Below are positions 27,001 to 39,308 of a stretch of DNA of 64,000 nucleotides, piece after piece; position 1 is the stretch's first letter, and each line of letters opens with the position of its first letter. The translations under genes and the position numbers were made by a program. The DNA lies in contig JADNRV010000104.1 in the NCBI GenBank assembly GCA_015499995.1, positions 62,001-126,000 on the forward strand, given 5' to 3'. Origin of the DNA: Flammula alnicola. Lineage: Eukaryota; Basidiomycota; Agaricomycetes; Agaricales; Strophariaceae. The notes beneath the pieces are model-generated. The model was not told the origin of the DNA. It saw nothing but the letters and a program-made list of their open reading frames with translations, and ran no database searches.

Positions 27001-30000
27001 GCATACGAGTGCCACGCTGGCGACGCATATTTCTGGTACGAGTTGTCATTCCATACAATCATATTTTTCTGCAAAATGACCTGACATTTCCTTGTCTCTA
27101 GTCACTGCTAGCTCCCGTCACAGTTGCGACACTTGGAGCAGCACTCTTATGCTTCTATGAACAGATGCAAATATAAATCACCTTATACTTCAGGCTTTGA
27201 AAATTTAGTGATTTAACTGTCGAATGATGCTGTCTGAAAAACGACGGGGAACCCATCTGTTGTTATAAAAGTCTTTTGGCCAGACTTGGGCTGTGCGTAC
27301 AGCGTCGCGTTGCTGCCCCGTTGGTGCATAAGTGGCAGCGAGGACGACGATGTTGGAGGATGCGGCATCCAGTTGGCACTGAAGGTAACCAATTGCCAAG
27401 CGCGATCACCCGAAATGGCAATTATGCCGACGCGCTTACGCGTATCTTCAGCACTGGAAAGGTCTGTCATTTTCCGTGACCGAAAATATCTTCAATACAA
27501 AGAAGAGTGGTGTCGCTAGCTGCATACAGAATCCCAATTTCCTTATTTTTCCGTACGACTATTCTAAATTTCTAACTGCATGGAATCCGCGTCGAGTGTC
27601 TCTGTCCCAGAGGCACGTCCAAAACAATGAAACCTGCGCTCGAAATGATCCTGAAACTGGTTCGAGTCGAATTTCAGAGGGTGTATTGACGGAACATTGT
27701 GGGCCCCAACCATACAATTCCTGAAGGTATTTAATCTATTGTGATTGATGTGCTAGTTTCAATCATAAAACCAAGTCTCAAACAAAAGGAAATGGTCAAT
27801 GGCATAAATCAACTATTTATTAAGAACAATACTCAGTGTATCCGCTGGAATGTGGGCTTTCTATAACAATTAGAGAGGTCAAGGGGAAACATCCTATGGT
27901 TTATTGTATTGATATTGTACACATCTACTACTTATAGCACGGGGTCATTGGCAGAGGCTCCGCGCCGGTTTACCGAAGTCTACTGTGGCGTCATACCCTC
28001 AAAATCCCCGGAAGGCATGCAAGGTGAGCTCAAGCCTCAAGATGAACTCAGCATGCCGTAGAATAGGACACACACGGAACTTGGCCCCACACGTTTGCCG
28101 GGGTCTTTGAATTGTGAGACCGAGCGCATGAAATCGCCCAATACCCTGCGGCGAAAGCGTTATCCATCTGAGTTCCGAATATAATCTCATGTCAGATGGG
28201 TGATAAGTCGATAGCCAGGAGAACTCAATACCATAGAGAGAGATATTCTAGTGCGTCACCGTCATGATTCAGTCATCGTATCACGAATCGTATTGAAGAA
28301 GACGCGTATGTACTCACCAATTTACTTTGCTCCAGTCATGCCCTCCTTTAAACTTCCACTCCTGACTCCCAGTTGGCCTAACGATGACATCCTGGGCTAA
28401 GAAGAGAATCAGCTGTTTCCGGATCCTACAGAAATGGAGTCTGCATATGGATGAACTCGGGGTATAGCCATCCTAATCAAGCCTCAGTACAGTAAGACGA
28501 GTCTGAGCGGCATCGAGGTAACCCGGATGGAATGAGTCATATTTTGTTACCATGATTCAGCTTGCGCGAAGCGCTGTCGTGGCTTGCCGTGGTAAAAAAA
28601 GAGTCGCTCATTCGTCGGGCTCGGGTGTTGATTCCGCTCTCCCTTTTATGGTAACTCGCTTGGCAAGCGGCTTCAAGCCGAACTTTGGTTCAGTTCCACG
28701 TGTCGAATCGGATGAACCGATCCGGTTGCGACTCTTCCGAGCGCCTTTTTTTATACGGGCCAATAACTGTGTTCTATTCGTCCATCCGCCTGCGCTTTTC
28801 TCGAACATACTATTTTTTCCCTTAATGAACTCATCTGTCGCTTGGCTTCACTTCTTTCTCCTAGAGCAATCCAGGTTGTGATATTCCGTAAATTGTGCTG
28901 TGCAGCTGTGCATCACAGTGCATGGCTGGCCATCATCGATCGCCAGCGGATGATTTAGGCCAAGCTCTCGCCACGTACGACTGGCGGTGGCAGGTTATCA
29001 AAAGCATTCTATTCGGCATTATTGCTTGGCTCTAGGCGCTTGGCTTATCGTGTTGCGGTGAGACTACTGCCTTTCACGGTTATCATACAGAGATTCATGG
29101 GACAATCTGGCAAGAGACCGCGGATATCGATATGACAATTCGTGGAACCACCCTGATACAACCCGAGGAACATGAATGTGGTGAGTTTCTCGCAGTGCAT
29201 GGGCTATGCTTCCTCTCATCATCATTCTTCTCATCATGGGCACCATCAGTGAACGTGTCTCATTCTCATTTACGAACTCGCTTGAACACAGGCAATGATT
29301 TTCGTCAGCCTACCATGTCAATGTCTATAATTAGGTTTGAGAGATATCATATCATTAGTCTCATCAGGGTTCTAACTGATGATATCTATGCATAGTATTA
29401 CTTTGCAAGTCCTCTAATATCTCCTGCACTTCGTACTTAGTATACCGACAAGTACGGCATTCAAATTCTTGTGGCTGGACTTCCATCTCCATGGTCGTCG
29501 TATCAATAACACGATCATTAAACTTGTGAGTAACTACCGTTCCTTTTCTCTCGGGCAGTGCTAACAGTCCCACTCTCAAGCCGATCGATGGAAGATTGCC
29601 ACGCCCTTCGCAAGACGACGAAAAGTCTGGATTCTTCATAGCTTGTATAGCAGTTACACGGAATGCTGCTATAACACCTGTGCGAATCATATTTATTCTT
29701 CTTAGCTGACCTTATAAGTGGGAGCAACTGCAAACGTGGATGTATTCGCGTTAGAAACTTCTGCTATTCCACAAACCTCGACGTCGGGCATCCCCTCCTA
29801 TCCGAATTCCAAGCGGCTCAGGAGCTGAGTGGAGAGCAGGATTCCGGCGGAGCAGTTAGGCCGGCTAACCAATCACGAATTCATGCCATTCTGACCCACT
29901 CCACCGTGCAACCTTCATGCGATAGGCCAAGTCGACGTGTGAGACCGCACTAGCCGTATTGCGTGGACACCGTGCATGCCCCGCACACACTCCGTGACTC

Positions 30001-33000
30001 TCTTGACAGGCCCGCTATAAATTGAAGCCGGGTCAGTATTAAGGAAACGGCTCCTCTCTCCCGGTATCTGGTGACCTATTTATTCACTTCTCAAGTATAA
30101 GCGCCTGACGCGTGATGAACGCAATCGAGAAGTACGGGATATGGAAGAAATAGCAAAAGTGAGGCCATCGTGCGAGGGTGGGTCGATGCTTCCAAGAAAC
30201 GTTTTCTCCCGGTGCCCGGATAGAACTCTAATTGCTCCTAACTGTGCATGTGCGTGCAGAGTGCATTTAATTCTCTTGGTCGGATTCACAACCATTTCCA
30301 GAAATAGCGATCCTCTGACAATCGATCCTCCGGCAATTCGCCTTGGCTGCGCCAAAGGGGCCAGCAGATTTAAATCATGGTAGAATGTGGTGAGAGTCTA
30401 CTTCAGTTTTGAGGCTCTTTACGTTGTGAATGCCAGCTCACTTGGCTACAGAGGACAGCGGAAGATATATTAGTGCATTGGAATCCGTATATCTGCGCTG
30501 TACTACTGGTGACTCAAGGTCATGCGCCACATGTCCCGAACTTGGGAGGCTTGAACTCATTCCCTCCGAGTCCGACTCGAGCGACACGTGCGCAGAAGGC
30601 GTGGACGGGCGAGTTCGATTCGTCGGTTCACAGACAATCTGAGGATGGTTGTGAGATGAGCTTGATTAGGCTCTGGTTTAGCGTAACTTTTGATATCTCA
30701 GGAACGACTTTGAGGATTGACATGGATAAGTAATATTATCCACTTTGACTGACATCCTACATACATACAGCAGTGTATAGCACTACTATGTCCGATGTCA
30801 ATCTTCAAGGAGGGACTTGACCATAAAGCGCTAACAATTCTCTGTCTACTTAGAGCGTTCGGATTATACTTATTGACCGATAAGAGTGTTTCGTCTGAGA
30901 ACGGCCGTTCTTCTCGCTTGCAGTGCGGAAATAGAGTGGTTTCTCGTGGAATTCCAGCTTGATGGGAAGCAGTTGGCCTCAGGCATTATTTGCGCTTACC
31001 TCTCAATCGACGCCGCCGAACTGATACGATGAAGACACCTGTAAATTTTAAATAATGCTATTTGCTTTCAAGCCATGATGGTGGCCAAGGCCAGCTCGTA
31101 CTTCAATTCGGACACGAGCAGAAGCCTGAAAGATAAGTAGAAAAAGTGAACATAGAATGCAGTGATTGGCGGTCGGTTGGTCTTGAATTACTTTAAGGCT
31201 TGGTTACGGAAGTAAACTTGACTTGTACATGCATAGGCTAGTGCATATCAGGCATTCTCCAACTATTGCGCCGGAAACACACCTATCCCAACAGCGGGCT
31301 ATTTCCAGTCCGACGCATGTATTGAATACACGGGTTGTCGAATCGGTAGCCATACTTTTTATTTTTAGCATGAAACACAAAATCCTTCAAAAAAAAATCT
31401 TGTTAATTGATACGCAAGTTCAGAATAAATCATAGAACGTAATACTCCAGGTAGGTGCATCACATTGGACCCACCAGAATCCCACATGTTCTTCTCGAGC
31501 GTACACAGGTTGCTGGTCACATCTGGTGATAGAGAAGTCGCAATTTAATGATCATCATCATCGATATTCTTACAGATGATGATCACGACAATGCGAATAC
31601 CCATTGAGTGCGGGGTCAAAGTTTCAATGACGCGCGGTGGCGAGTCTATAAGTAGCGTTTAGACGAGTGGAAGCCGAAGAGAGCGAGGCATGGTTTGATT
31701 CATTCAGCGCGGCGATCGCGCAGATGAATGACTGGTAAATGAATTCGGATGATATGGTGTGGTGTGGCGCACGGACTTCTCGGGACGTGATTTCGGCGTG
31801 GGGACCGGAGCCGTCGCACTTACGACACAATTGATTAGAGGTAACAGGTTAGCGTATAGGATGATGATAATGCGGGAGAAAAGTTAGTATTTTCACCAGA
31901 GCCAAGTCATGAAAAATGAGGTTACAACAAGTAGCGCTTAGCCTGTCGGGAAAGAGCGGTATCCTTGATGGACTTCACAGGTGTAGGGTAAACTATTCAT
32001 TAGCCAGTCAAGTGAGTATAGGCTGAAAATGAACGGGTGCATGTACGTACTTACCTGAGGTTGAAGCGGGATAATCGTGATCCTCAATGAATAAATGATG
32101 GATTGACCCGACTTGATTGGCAGATGCATGCGTACGGACAGAGGTGCCATGAAATAGGGCTTCTAGGCGCCATATGATGGTATTTCCACGGCTGGAGCGT
32201 GCGATGTGCGCGATGTTTATAGGAAAGCCAAAACCTTCGTCTTGAATGAAATGTTCATGGGCCTCGCGCCTCGGTTGCGAATTATGACGATGCACCGACT
32301 ATATTGCCGTCCATTAGCGTTCAATGATGGACGAACGCAAAGCGAAAGAAAACGAACCGCTTGAAACTGTATGGAGCGAGCCGACATCGGGTACGTCTCG
32401 TGTCCAAAGCGGGCGGACATAAGAAAGGTCAGATGGACGGGGTTATACATACATCCAACGTTTGGAAGATCATGTCGAAAACATAGTGTACCTTTGCCGT
32501 TACACTAAAAGGCGGGAGGGGCGGATCATCTGACCAGCATTCGAACCAGCTGGGCTCACCCGATGCTCTTGTTGACGAGGTGAATGTTGGAGCTGCGAGT
32601 CCGCCCATGCACACATGATCCAAATATGTCGATACGCGGACAAGAATTAGAAATAAACGAACAGAGGCTACGATCGTGAAGAGGGCGTGCCTTAATAATC
32701 CATTATGGGGCGACGTCGGAACCTGAGCGGATGAACGATGCCTTTGCCCATTTTGGGAAGAAGGAAAGCAGCAATCCCGGTGCCTCTCCGACGCTGAAAG
32801 GCCGACGCAAGGGGCGTAATAAGCCAGAAAGGGGGGGTGGAATCGGGTGGATGATACTTGAAGACTCCGATTGATATATTGGTGGAGAGTTCCTGAGTCG
32901 TGCTAGATGCGGCGCCGTAAATATCTTCTTGGTGCTTAGGAGAAAAGCAGACAAGGCGAAATGTCGTTCATGACATTCTTGGAGGTTCATAAACTGCGTC

Positions 33001-33972
33001 GGGCTCGGTTGATAGTGGGTCGCTCGGTTCTGCCACGCATGTCGGGCTCCACATGTCTGCAAGCAGTCTGTAAGCACCCGGTAAAGAGAGTGGGGTGAAG
33101 CAATGATTGAAAGATTTCTACTCGGAAAGTTCAGCCTCAGCCGAGTAGCATCATGATGCGTGTATACAGTTCGCAGTTTTCCCCTGTGGAAAAGGAGGTG
33201 GGTGTTGCTGGGTACGAGACATGCTAGGGCATGCTCACCGTGGTAGCGGACGGTTGAGCCACCGCTAACAGCTTTCTTTTCTGGTGTCAGTCAGTTTCAA
33301 GGCAGTTATTATTGGACAATTTTTGACTTGACGAATCTGCAAAAGCAGTGAACATAAAGTGGGTGCGATTTCATCGTGATTAGGACCTCAATAATTGATC
33401 AATTAACCATGGTCGTTATAGTTAACTGGACAAATCATTCTGAACCAAGAAAGTACATGGAAAATTGATCAGAAACTCACTGGTATCTGACCAGAACTGC
33501 TCTAAATTTTGAAAGCTCTAGACGATCCAAAGAGCTCGTCGATCCCGGTGCTCAGTCCGATTCAAAGCCTTGTAGCGCCATCATTCTTGAAGTTGCGATT
33601 GCGATGTACGCCCATTTGTGAGAAAGCAGTCTACATTCGGGTGAAAATACCATGAAGCAAGCACGAACGTCCGCAATATCATGGAACTTTCAACTTACAT
33701 TGAACTTGACCGACGCCGCCAAAACACAACCGCATCTGTGGCAGTGCATGGCATAAGCAATGGTGCTTATTCAGCCATTCTCGCGTGAGAGACTACATTT
33801 TCTTACCGACGACGCACACGAAGACCGCATTCGACATTCTTCGCTGAAACCATTGTATGCTATAAATGCAGAAACTTTCATCGAGAAATGGGCACCATAA
33901 CATGCACTTCCAACTGCCCAAAGCCTTATTCGTCTCATTTCTTAACAGTACACTGAAACGCCATCGACAGCA
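21022..33972. other. Gene-poor stretch between cyclin and the duplicated block
   Basis: Nearly 13 kb without a recognisable gene. The first 600 bp are T/C-rich and probably the cyclin 3' UTR and terminator. Elsewhere only short, motif-free frames occur; the longest (25,702-26,448, minus, 248 codons) is Trp/Cys-rich, unlike any family I know, and is opposed by other open frames, so I do not call it. A frame at 29,364-29,690 (minus, 108 codons) with an ECRTCRY motif is also unsupported. No transposase, reverse transcriptase, tRNA or rRNA seen. Confidence 0.5.
24703..24718. repeat. 16-bp perfect palindrome with a partial repeat 12 bp on
   Basis: cacgcctcgaggcgtg reads the same on both strands. 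A related block, gtgcctcgaggcg, follows at 24,730-24,742. The pair could be a dimeric transcription-factor site or chance; no gene is next to it. Confidence 0.5.
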
Positions 33973-35517
33973 ATGGCAGGAAAAGCTCTCTTTGAACCTA
34001 TTCAGATCGGTAACATCACCTTGAAGAACCGCATCGGCATGTCCGCCCTCACCAAGAATCGGGCTGAAAACACGTACCTCATTAAACTCATGAAAGAGTA
34101 CTACGTCCAACGCGCCCTTGGTGGTGCAGGCCTGATTGTTTCGGAAGGCATTTTAGTCTCCCGTCAAGGGTACGTTGATGTTTCATTTATTTTGTGGATA
34201 TTTACTTATTTTTCTTGTCGCTGTAGCATTTAATGGCCTCATACACCCGGAATTTGGGATGATAAACAGCTCGCTGGCTGGAAGGAAGTCGTTGATGCAG
34301 CATGCTGTTCACGAAGCCGGAAGCAAGATCTATGCTCAGGTTAGTTTCTTTTGATTGGCACCGCGTCTTCGAGATGTCCGACCCACATATTCATTTACAG
34401 CTTTGGCGTGGTAAAAATGTTTAAAGACCATGAGATAAATTGCAGTTATCTGACCATCATCCTTATTCAGTTGGTCGAGTAGCTCACCCCGATGCTCCTG
34501 AGCGGAAACTTGCAGGAATTCCCGTTTATGCACCTTCAGCCATCAGCGCTCGTGGCGGTAAATTTCGCCATATTCCAGGCACTCCTGGCTATGTTACAGT
34601 GAGTTTCTCCGCTTATATTAGACGAACAAAGACTGACGTAATATCAATTAAGCCCACTGCCGTCGAAGATCCTCGGGTCATTATCGAGCAGTTTAAACAC
34701 GCTGCTATTAACGCTAAAAAGGCGGGCTTCGACGGTGTAGAACGTATGTATTAATCTCATTATCTTGCAGCGTCTCAACTCAATTTACTTTCATAGTCCA
34801 CGGAGCCAATGGATACCTTGTCACCTAGTTCCTCGATAACACCTCCAATCATCGCACAGATCAATGAGGAGGCAGCGTCGAGAATCGCTCTCGGTTCGGT
34901 TTGGAAGTCTTGAAGGTCCTCGTAGAGGTCTTTGGTCGCGATGTTGCCATCCAGCTCAGTCATGCAGGAGGTTACAATGATGTTGGGTACTTATGTTCTT
35001 CTATTTTCCTTTGATGCGGCTGTTTCTTACCGACTTTTTCCTCCCAGGATGCCCCTCCAAGACACTCTGGACACCTATTCTTACTTCATCACAGAAGCCG
35101 ACAAGCTGAACCTCTCGTATATTGTTCTGGTCCGATACTCTAAAGCGTTTGGTTCCGAATGCGACGGTAAGCCTCACCACACCTACTGTACCGTCAATCT
35201 CAAAAACTCATTATTCACTAGGCGTTCCTCGCTCAACGAAGCATGATGTGCTTGAGTCTTACCGCCCCTACATCAAGAACGCGAAGCTCTTCCTCAATGC
35301 CGAGGTCACGGCCGAGGAGGGAGAGGAGCTTGTAGCGGCTGGCAAGATCGATGGCATCTTCATTGGATTCAACTGGATCACGCACCCAGATCTGGTGAAA
35401 CGCGTTCTCCACGGGAAGGCACTGGACAGTATTCCCGATATTAAACACTTGCAGACGAACAAGAGCGAGAACAATTGGAGTACCGGGTACACTGACTATC
35501 ACGCCGCCGTCTATTGA
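33973..35517 (+). pseudogene. Old yellow enzyme family, inverted decayed copy 2
   Basis: Aligns over its full length with the gene at 6,890-5,360, including the same introns and the 10-nt exon, but lies on the other strand. It starts MAGKALFEPIQIGNITLKNRIGMSALTKNR and ends DYHAAVY with TGA 35,515-35,517. Lesions: GAA to TAA at 34,231-34,233 just after the first intron; about 7 extra bases near 34,293 that shift the frame; CAG to TAG at 34,826-34,828; TGG to TGA at 34,865-34,867. These are substitutions and a larger insertion, not homopolymer slips, so the copy is truly dead. The C-terminal third (35,040-35,517) is well kept and proves that copy 1 lost one base at about 5,457. Its last eight codons and 3' flank are repeated at 37.9 kb. 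Confidence 0.85.
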
Positions 35518-35785
35518 AATGCTACTCAACTGGAGCCCTGGACATGGACTGCGCTGACAGGCATTTTTTATGGGTTATACCTGCGTATCACGCTCACATT
35601 TCTGTATCATTCTCGACGTCTATAATACTTATTACAATATACAATTCGCGTGATCACCTTATATTTTGAACGTTGACGAAGTTGATCATGTATGATGGGA
35701 TGGACTTTTTAACGTGGTCCTTGACTGAAGTCTGAAAGCCCTATATGTACGATCCGCTCCCTGAACGTCGTCGCGTCGATGCTTC
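35488..35785 (+). repeat. Direct repeat, left copy (OYE 3' end and flank)
   Basis: Starts in the last codons of the dead OYE copy (tacactgac...) and runs through its 3' flank (attgaaatgctactc, cgcgtgatcaccttatatt, gttgacgaagttgatcatg, gaacgtcgtcgcgtcgatg). The same blocks recur in the same order at 37,911-38,168 with small gaps. The two copies bracket the NACHT receptor gene. Confidence 0.8.
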
Positions 35786-35956
35786 AAACGGGCTTGCCGG
35801 GCCGGGATATTGTTTGCCTGCGTGTTGGCGAACTCAACTTGCTAGTCAGCGTTGAGTCAGCGACTATACACCATCGTCCCTCCAATTGCGACAAATATAG
35901 AGATCAAGACAAGGCGGGATAGCTGGAACCTGCTGGAACGCGCAGTCCAGTAGCCT

Positions 35957-36142
35957 CTAGTCTACGGCCGTACTCGTGATTTTAAGGCCGACAATTCTCG
36001 ACGACCGTGTCTCGGGGTCGGCGGATGTCAAAATCTCAGTCGCGAGTGAGTTGAGGTCGCCTGGTGACCATTCGCGAAGGAAGGATAGCATCGTGTTGAG
36101 TACAGGTACAGAGTGGAAGTCGAGAAGAATCAGCTTCGACAA
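35957..36142 (-). CDS. Possible C-terminal exon of the NACHT receptor (uncertain)
   Basis: A 61-codon open frame reading MSKLILLDFHSVPVLNTML... and ending TAG at 35,957. It lies downstream of the NACHT gene on the same strand, inside the same repeat-bounded segment, and an AG acceptor is available at about 36,190. I recognise no domain. It could be the last exon of that gene or chance. Confidence 0.25.
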   Translation of the reverse strand: MSKLILLDFHSVPVLNTMLSFLREWSPGDLNSLATEILTSADPETRSSRIVGLKITSTAVD

Positions 36143-36260
36143 CCCTGTTGCTTTCGAGGGCAGTGGTTTTTACATAACAAACCCTGCACTATAATTAGCT
36201 AATCGCAAGGTCAAACGGGGGTTTTAATAGGTGATCTTAGTGATGTGGGAAAGCACCCAC

Positions 36261-37772
36261 TTAAAGGAAAAAAAAAAAGACGATCGCTGCACTGCCCGAC
36301 TTCATTTTTAGCCGAAATTCCGCTTGGCAAGTACCATCCAGGTCGCGCTTGTAGGCAAACGAAGACGCTGCTGTTATTTTGTCATCAGTTGTAGCGTCAT
36401 TACCGTTATGAGTGGACGGCTCTCTTGACCAAGGCTTGCGGGCCACGAAACCGAAGAGCGATTTCTGGTTCAGAGGGGATGAAGTTTGGGTGTCTGGGTG
36501 TTCTGAAGCTAAAGAACACCCAATAAGTGCTTTCAAGGCCTCTGGATTGGTCAACTCGAACTGGAAGCGGGCGGCGGCGCATGCATCGTCTTGGGTTGCA
36601 AGATGTGACTCCAGAAGGTTAACCGTCTGAAGAGCGCTCGAGAACTGGCCACGGATGTCTCGAACCAAAACGTCGATAACGTCTTGAGGAGGCCAAGAGT
36701 TGGAGTCAGTGTTGGGTGAAGAGTCGAAGTCAGAAATTTCAGATGTCGAGCTTTGGATGGATGGACGCTGCTCCAGTGACTCCGAATTCGAAGAATTGGC
36801 GGTTTCAAGTTTCTCTCGGATCCTAATAAGACTCGACCTCAAAAAAAGGGCGATATCTGCATCGGTTTCGGGACTCGCAATGGGCAGGCGCAATGTGGTG
36901 TGTAGTGGAGTCGAACTCGACTTGGAGATGGAATGGCGCGGAAGATTTCCATTGAGTCTATGATGAGCGTCGGGTTGAGTTGTGATGACAAATGCAATGG
37001 GACAACCGTTCGTGTTCTGAAGCGCTGCCAGGAAGTCGGCAAAGATGGAGGGAGTATCGCATCCAGGACCTCCTTCCCACTGATCCAGTCCATCGATGAT
37101 AACCAGACGTGGCCAAAAATGTCGTTCCTGCTCGTCCGCGGCATGAAAGGCGCTCCCAGGGGGTGAAAACCAACGTACGCATCTGAACGTCGAGCGAGAG
37201 ATGAAAGATCGATGGGTCGTTCTCCACAGCAGCAGATATGAGTGCCCGTGTACTAGGAATGGCGAGCGCTATTTGGTAGGCGAGGGTCGCGACAAGGTTC
37301 TGAATGCTCCAGCTTTGGCTCCCTCGATCAGACAAAAAGAGAGCGGCAAGCAGGAGGCGCTGACTCTCCCACTCATCCGCTAGAGTTTGAGTAAAGGTAG
37401 TTTTGCCAGATCCCGCTTCGCCCTCGAGGAAGAGAACGCGAAGTGATCCAAGTTCGGAATGGGGCTGCGCGTTGGGCGCTTTGCATGCGATCCACTTCCT
37501 GACGCCGCTGCGTAAAAGTGCCCGAGTGCCAGGGAAGCACCGTGGGGCATGCTGTCGATCTATTGCGTTATGAAGCATCGAAGGAGAGATGTGATTGTGC
37601 AAGAGTTCGAAGCCTAGAGCTTTGGAGTTGAGGATATATTGACGAATTGGGTTTATGGAGAGGACGTACCGTTCTTGATTTTACTGTGACCCATGTTATT
37701 GAGGTTCTGAACATTCCAGTAAGTTCCGCCGGTGATGAGCTGATTTACTGGGCCTGACGAGGAGAACGCCAT
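36261..37772 (-). CDS. NACHT-type NOD-like receptor (NTPase)
   Basis: A member of the large mushroom family of STAND NTPases thought to act in non-self recognition. Exon 1 (37,772-37,670) reads MAFSSSGPVNQLITGGTYWNVQNL, the GGTYxNV opening common in these proteins. Exon 2 starts at 37,613 and gives RCFPGTRALLRSGVRKWI, then Walker A GEAGSGKTTF (about 37,400-37,430), then FLSDRGSQSWSIQNLVATLAYQIA. Walker B is PRLVIIDGLDQWEG (about 37,100) followed by FADFLAALQNTN and the sensor-like IAFVITTQPDAHHR. The C-terminal 200 residues are Ser/Glu-rich with no WD40, ankyrin or TPR repeats visible, so the sensor domain is missing or unusually short. The frame slips once near 37,150-37,165 (between QMRT and PPGSAFHAADEQ). 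The gene sits exactly between two direct repeats. Confidence 0.7.
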
Positions 37773-37910
37773 TGGGAGTATGAGAAGTTGGAGGAGGAGG
37801 AGAAAGTAGTGGTGTGAAAGCAAGCCTGACTCCTTGCAGCTGGTTACACCTTGCACACTGCCTTCCGAGTACAAGTACACCTAGTAGTAGTATATTGGTA
37901 GTGGTGGGGG

Positions 37911-38168
37911 TACACTGACCATCCCGCCGCCGGCTATTGAAATGCTACTAAGCTGGGGCTCTGGACATGGGCTGCAGCACTGACGGGCATTTTTATGGGT
38001 TAGAATGAAATCATGCTCACATTTCTGTGATTCGCGTGATCACCTTATATTCCTTATTTGGAACGTTGACGAAGTTGATCATGTGTGACAGTGATGGGAT
38101 GGTCCTTGACTGAAAGCCCTATACATTGTATACAATCCGCTTCCCGAACGTCGTCGCGTCGTCGATGT
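37911..38168 (+). repeat. Direct repeat, right copy (OYE 3' end and flank)
   Basis: Second copy of the segment at 35,488-35,785. It begins with a remnant of the last eight OYE codons, without any OYE gene in front of it, and ends at gtcgtcgcgtcg. Beyond it the sequence passes within 50 bp into the VPS11 fragment. Confidence 0.8.
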
Positions 38169-38215
38169 TATCCAAGAACAGACCCTTCAGACGGAGTTAC
38201 TGGTCTGGGATACTG

Positions 38216-39120
38216 CTTTTTGGTTCATCATAGGCAACTCTGGAAATATATACTTGCTGCGTCTTCTATTGGGGCTCTTGTTGCGGATATCCATGGAAGA
38301 ATCCATCTACTGAACCGACACTTCGAGTCGACTAACAATTGGATTGCACATGTTGGTGGAAGAGTTACGTATATGGTGGAAACTTGAAAGGAGAGGCATG
38401 TTGTCACTTTTGGGTGTAAATCCTGAATCCCTCGAATGTTTATGTTCGCAATGCTGATGTGTCTCTCCCGGAAGAAGGCGCCGTACGATCTCTGCTACTC
38501 AAGATCTGAGATTTAGAGAACAAGGACAAGAAAACCGGGATTCCGAACCTCCTTTGCTCAACGAAAGTCCAACTTAGCAACAGACCACATCCAGTAAGCC
38601 ATTATCGATTATCTCCAGCATTTCTAGCTTTGCTCAACGTACTATATATACTAGGTAGCAACTGTCGCTCTATCCTCCACCCTTTCACACCTCGCCATCG
38701 GACTTGGAGACGGCACCGTCATCCTCTACCGACACCTCGACCAATCCCTCGCCTCCTCTACTACTTCTCTGACCTCCCTGCCTAAGGACGCACAATACAC
38801 GAGTCGCCCTGGAGCCTATCACAGGCCTCGTGTTCCGCGAGCCCACAGACGACTACTTGGGCTTGGGCTACTCCAGCCATACAAATCCAAATGACAACGC
38901 GCACTACCTGTTCATCGTGAGGACGAATAGGGTGCTAGCATACAAGGCTTCAGGGAGGAGCGGCGGCGCAACACACCGGTCGTTGTAGACGAGATCGGTT
39001 CGGGGCTGGGGTGTGCGACGATTGATGTTATGCTTACGAAGGTATCTAAGTCCTGCTTTTCTGTCTTTTTTCTTTTGTTCAGCTACTTACCAATAAATGT
39101 TGTTACTTTCCAGGACACAA
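38216..39120 (+). pseudogene. VPS11: VPS11 copy A, N-terminal beta-propeller fragment
   Basis: VPS11 is a core subunit of the HOPS and CORVET tethering complexes on endosomes and vacuoles. This fragment carries VADIHGRIHLLNRHFESTN, WIAHVGGRVTYMVE and DEIGSGLGCATID of the N-terminal propeller and aligns with the copy on the other strand at 60,640-59,680. Compared with that copy it lacks the first exon (FFGAVPVKDVHDLDSTPDIF), has a stop right after TYMVE, a large in-frame loss after GCATID (about 70 bp) and several indels. It breaks off at 39,120 in FSVHTHLNYL, where a 3.6-kb insertion begins; the gene resumes at 42,726. Confidence 0.75.
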
Positions 39121-39308
39121 ATCCTCCGTCCACACACACCTAAACTTCCTTTGTTGTTGGCATCGCTTGTATGTCAAATTATTATCATTAACGGCTTTTG
39201 GCACTGATCCATTTTTTTTATACAAACGATAATTTGAAAAGTACGTACTCAGCTCAGTCCTCGTTCGGCACCATGACATTATCCTAATTTGTTGCTTTAG
39301 CTGTTCTA

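Noticed and set aside
33973..35517. RIP as a proven cause of OYE copy 2 decay
   Set aside because: Only two of the three stop mutations are the right kind of transition, and context cannot be counted reliably by eye; kept as a possibility only.
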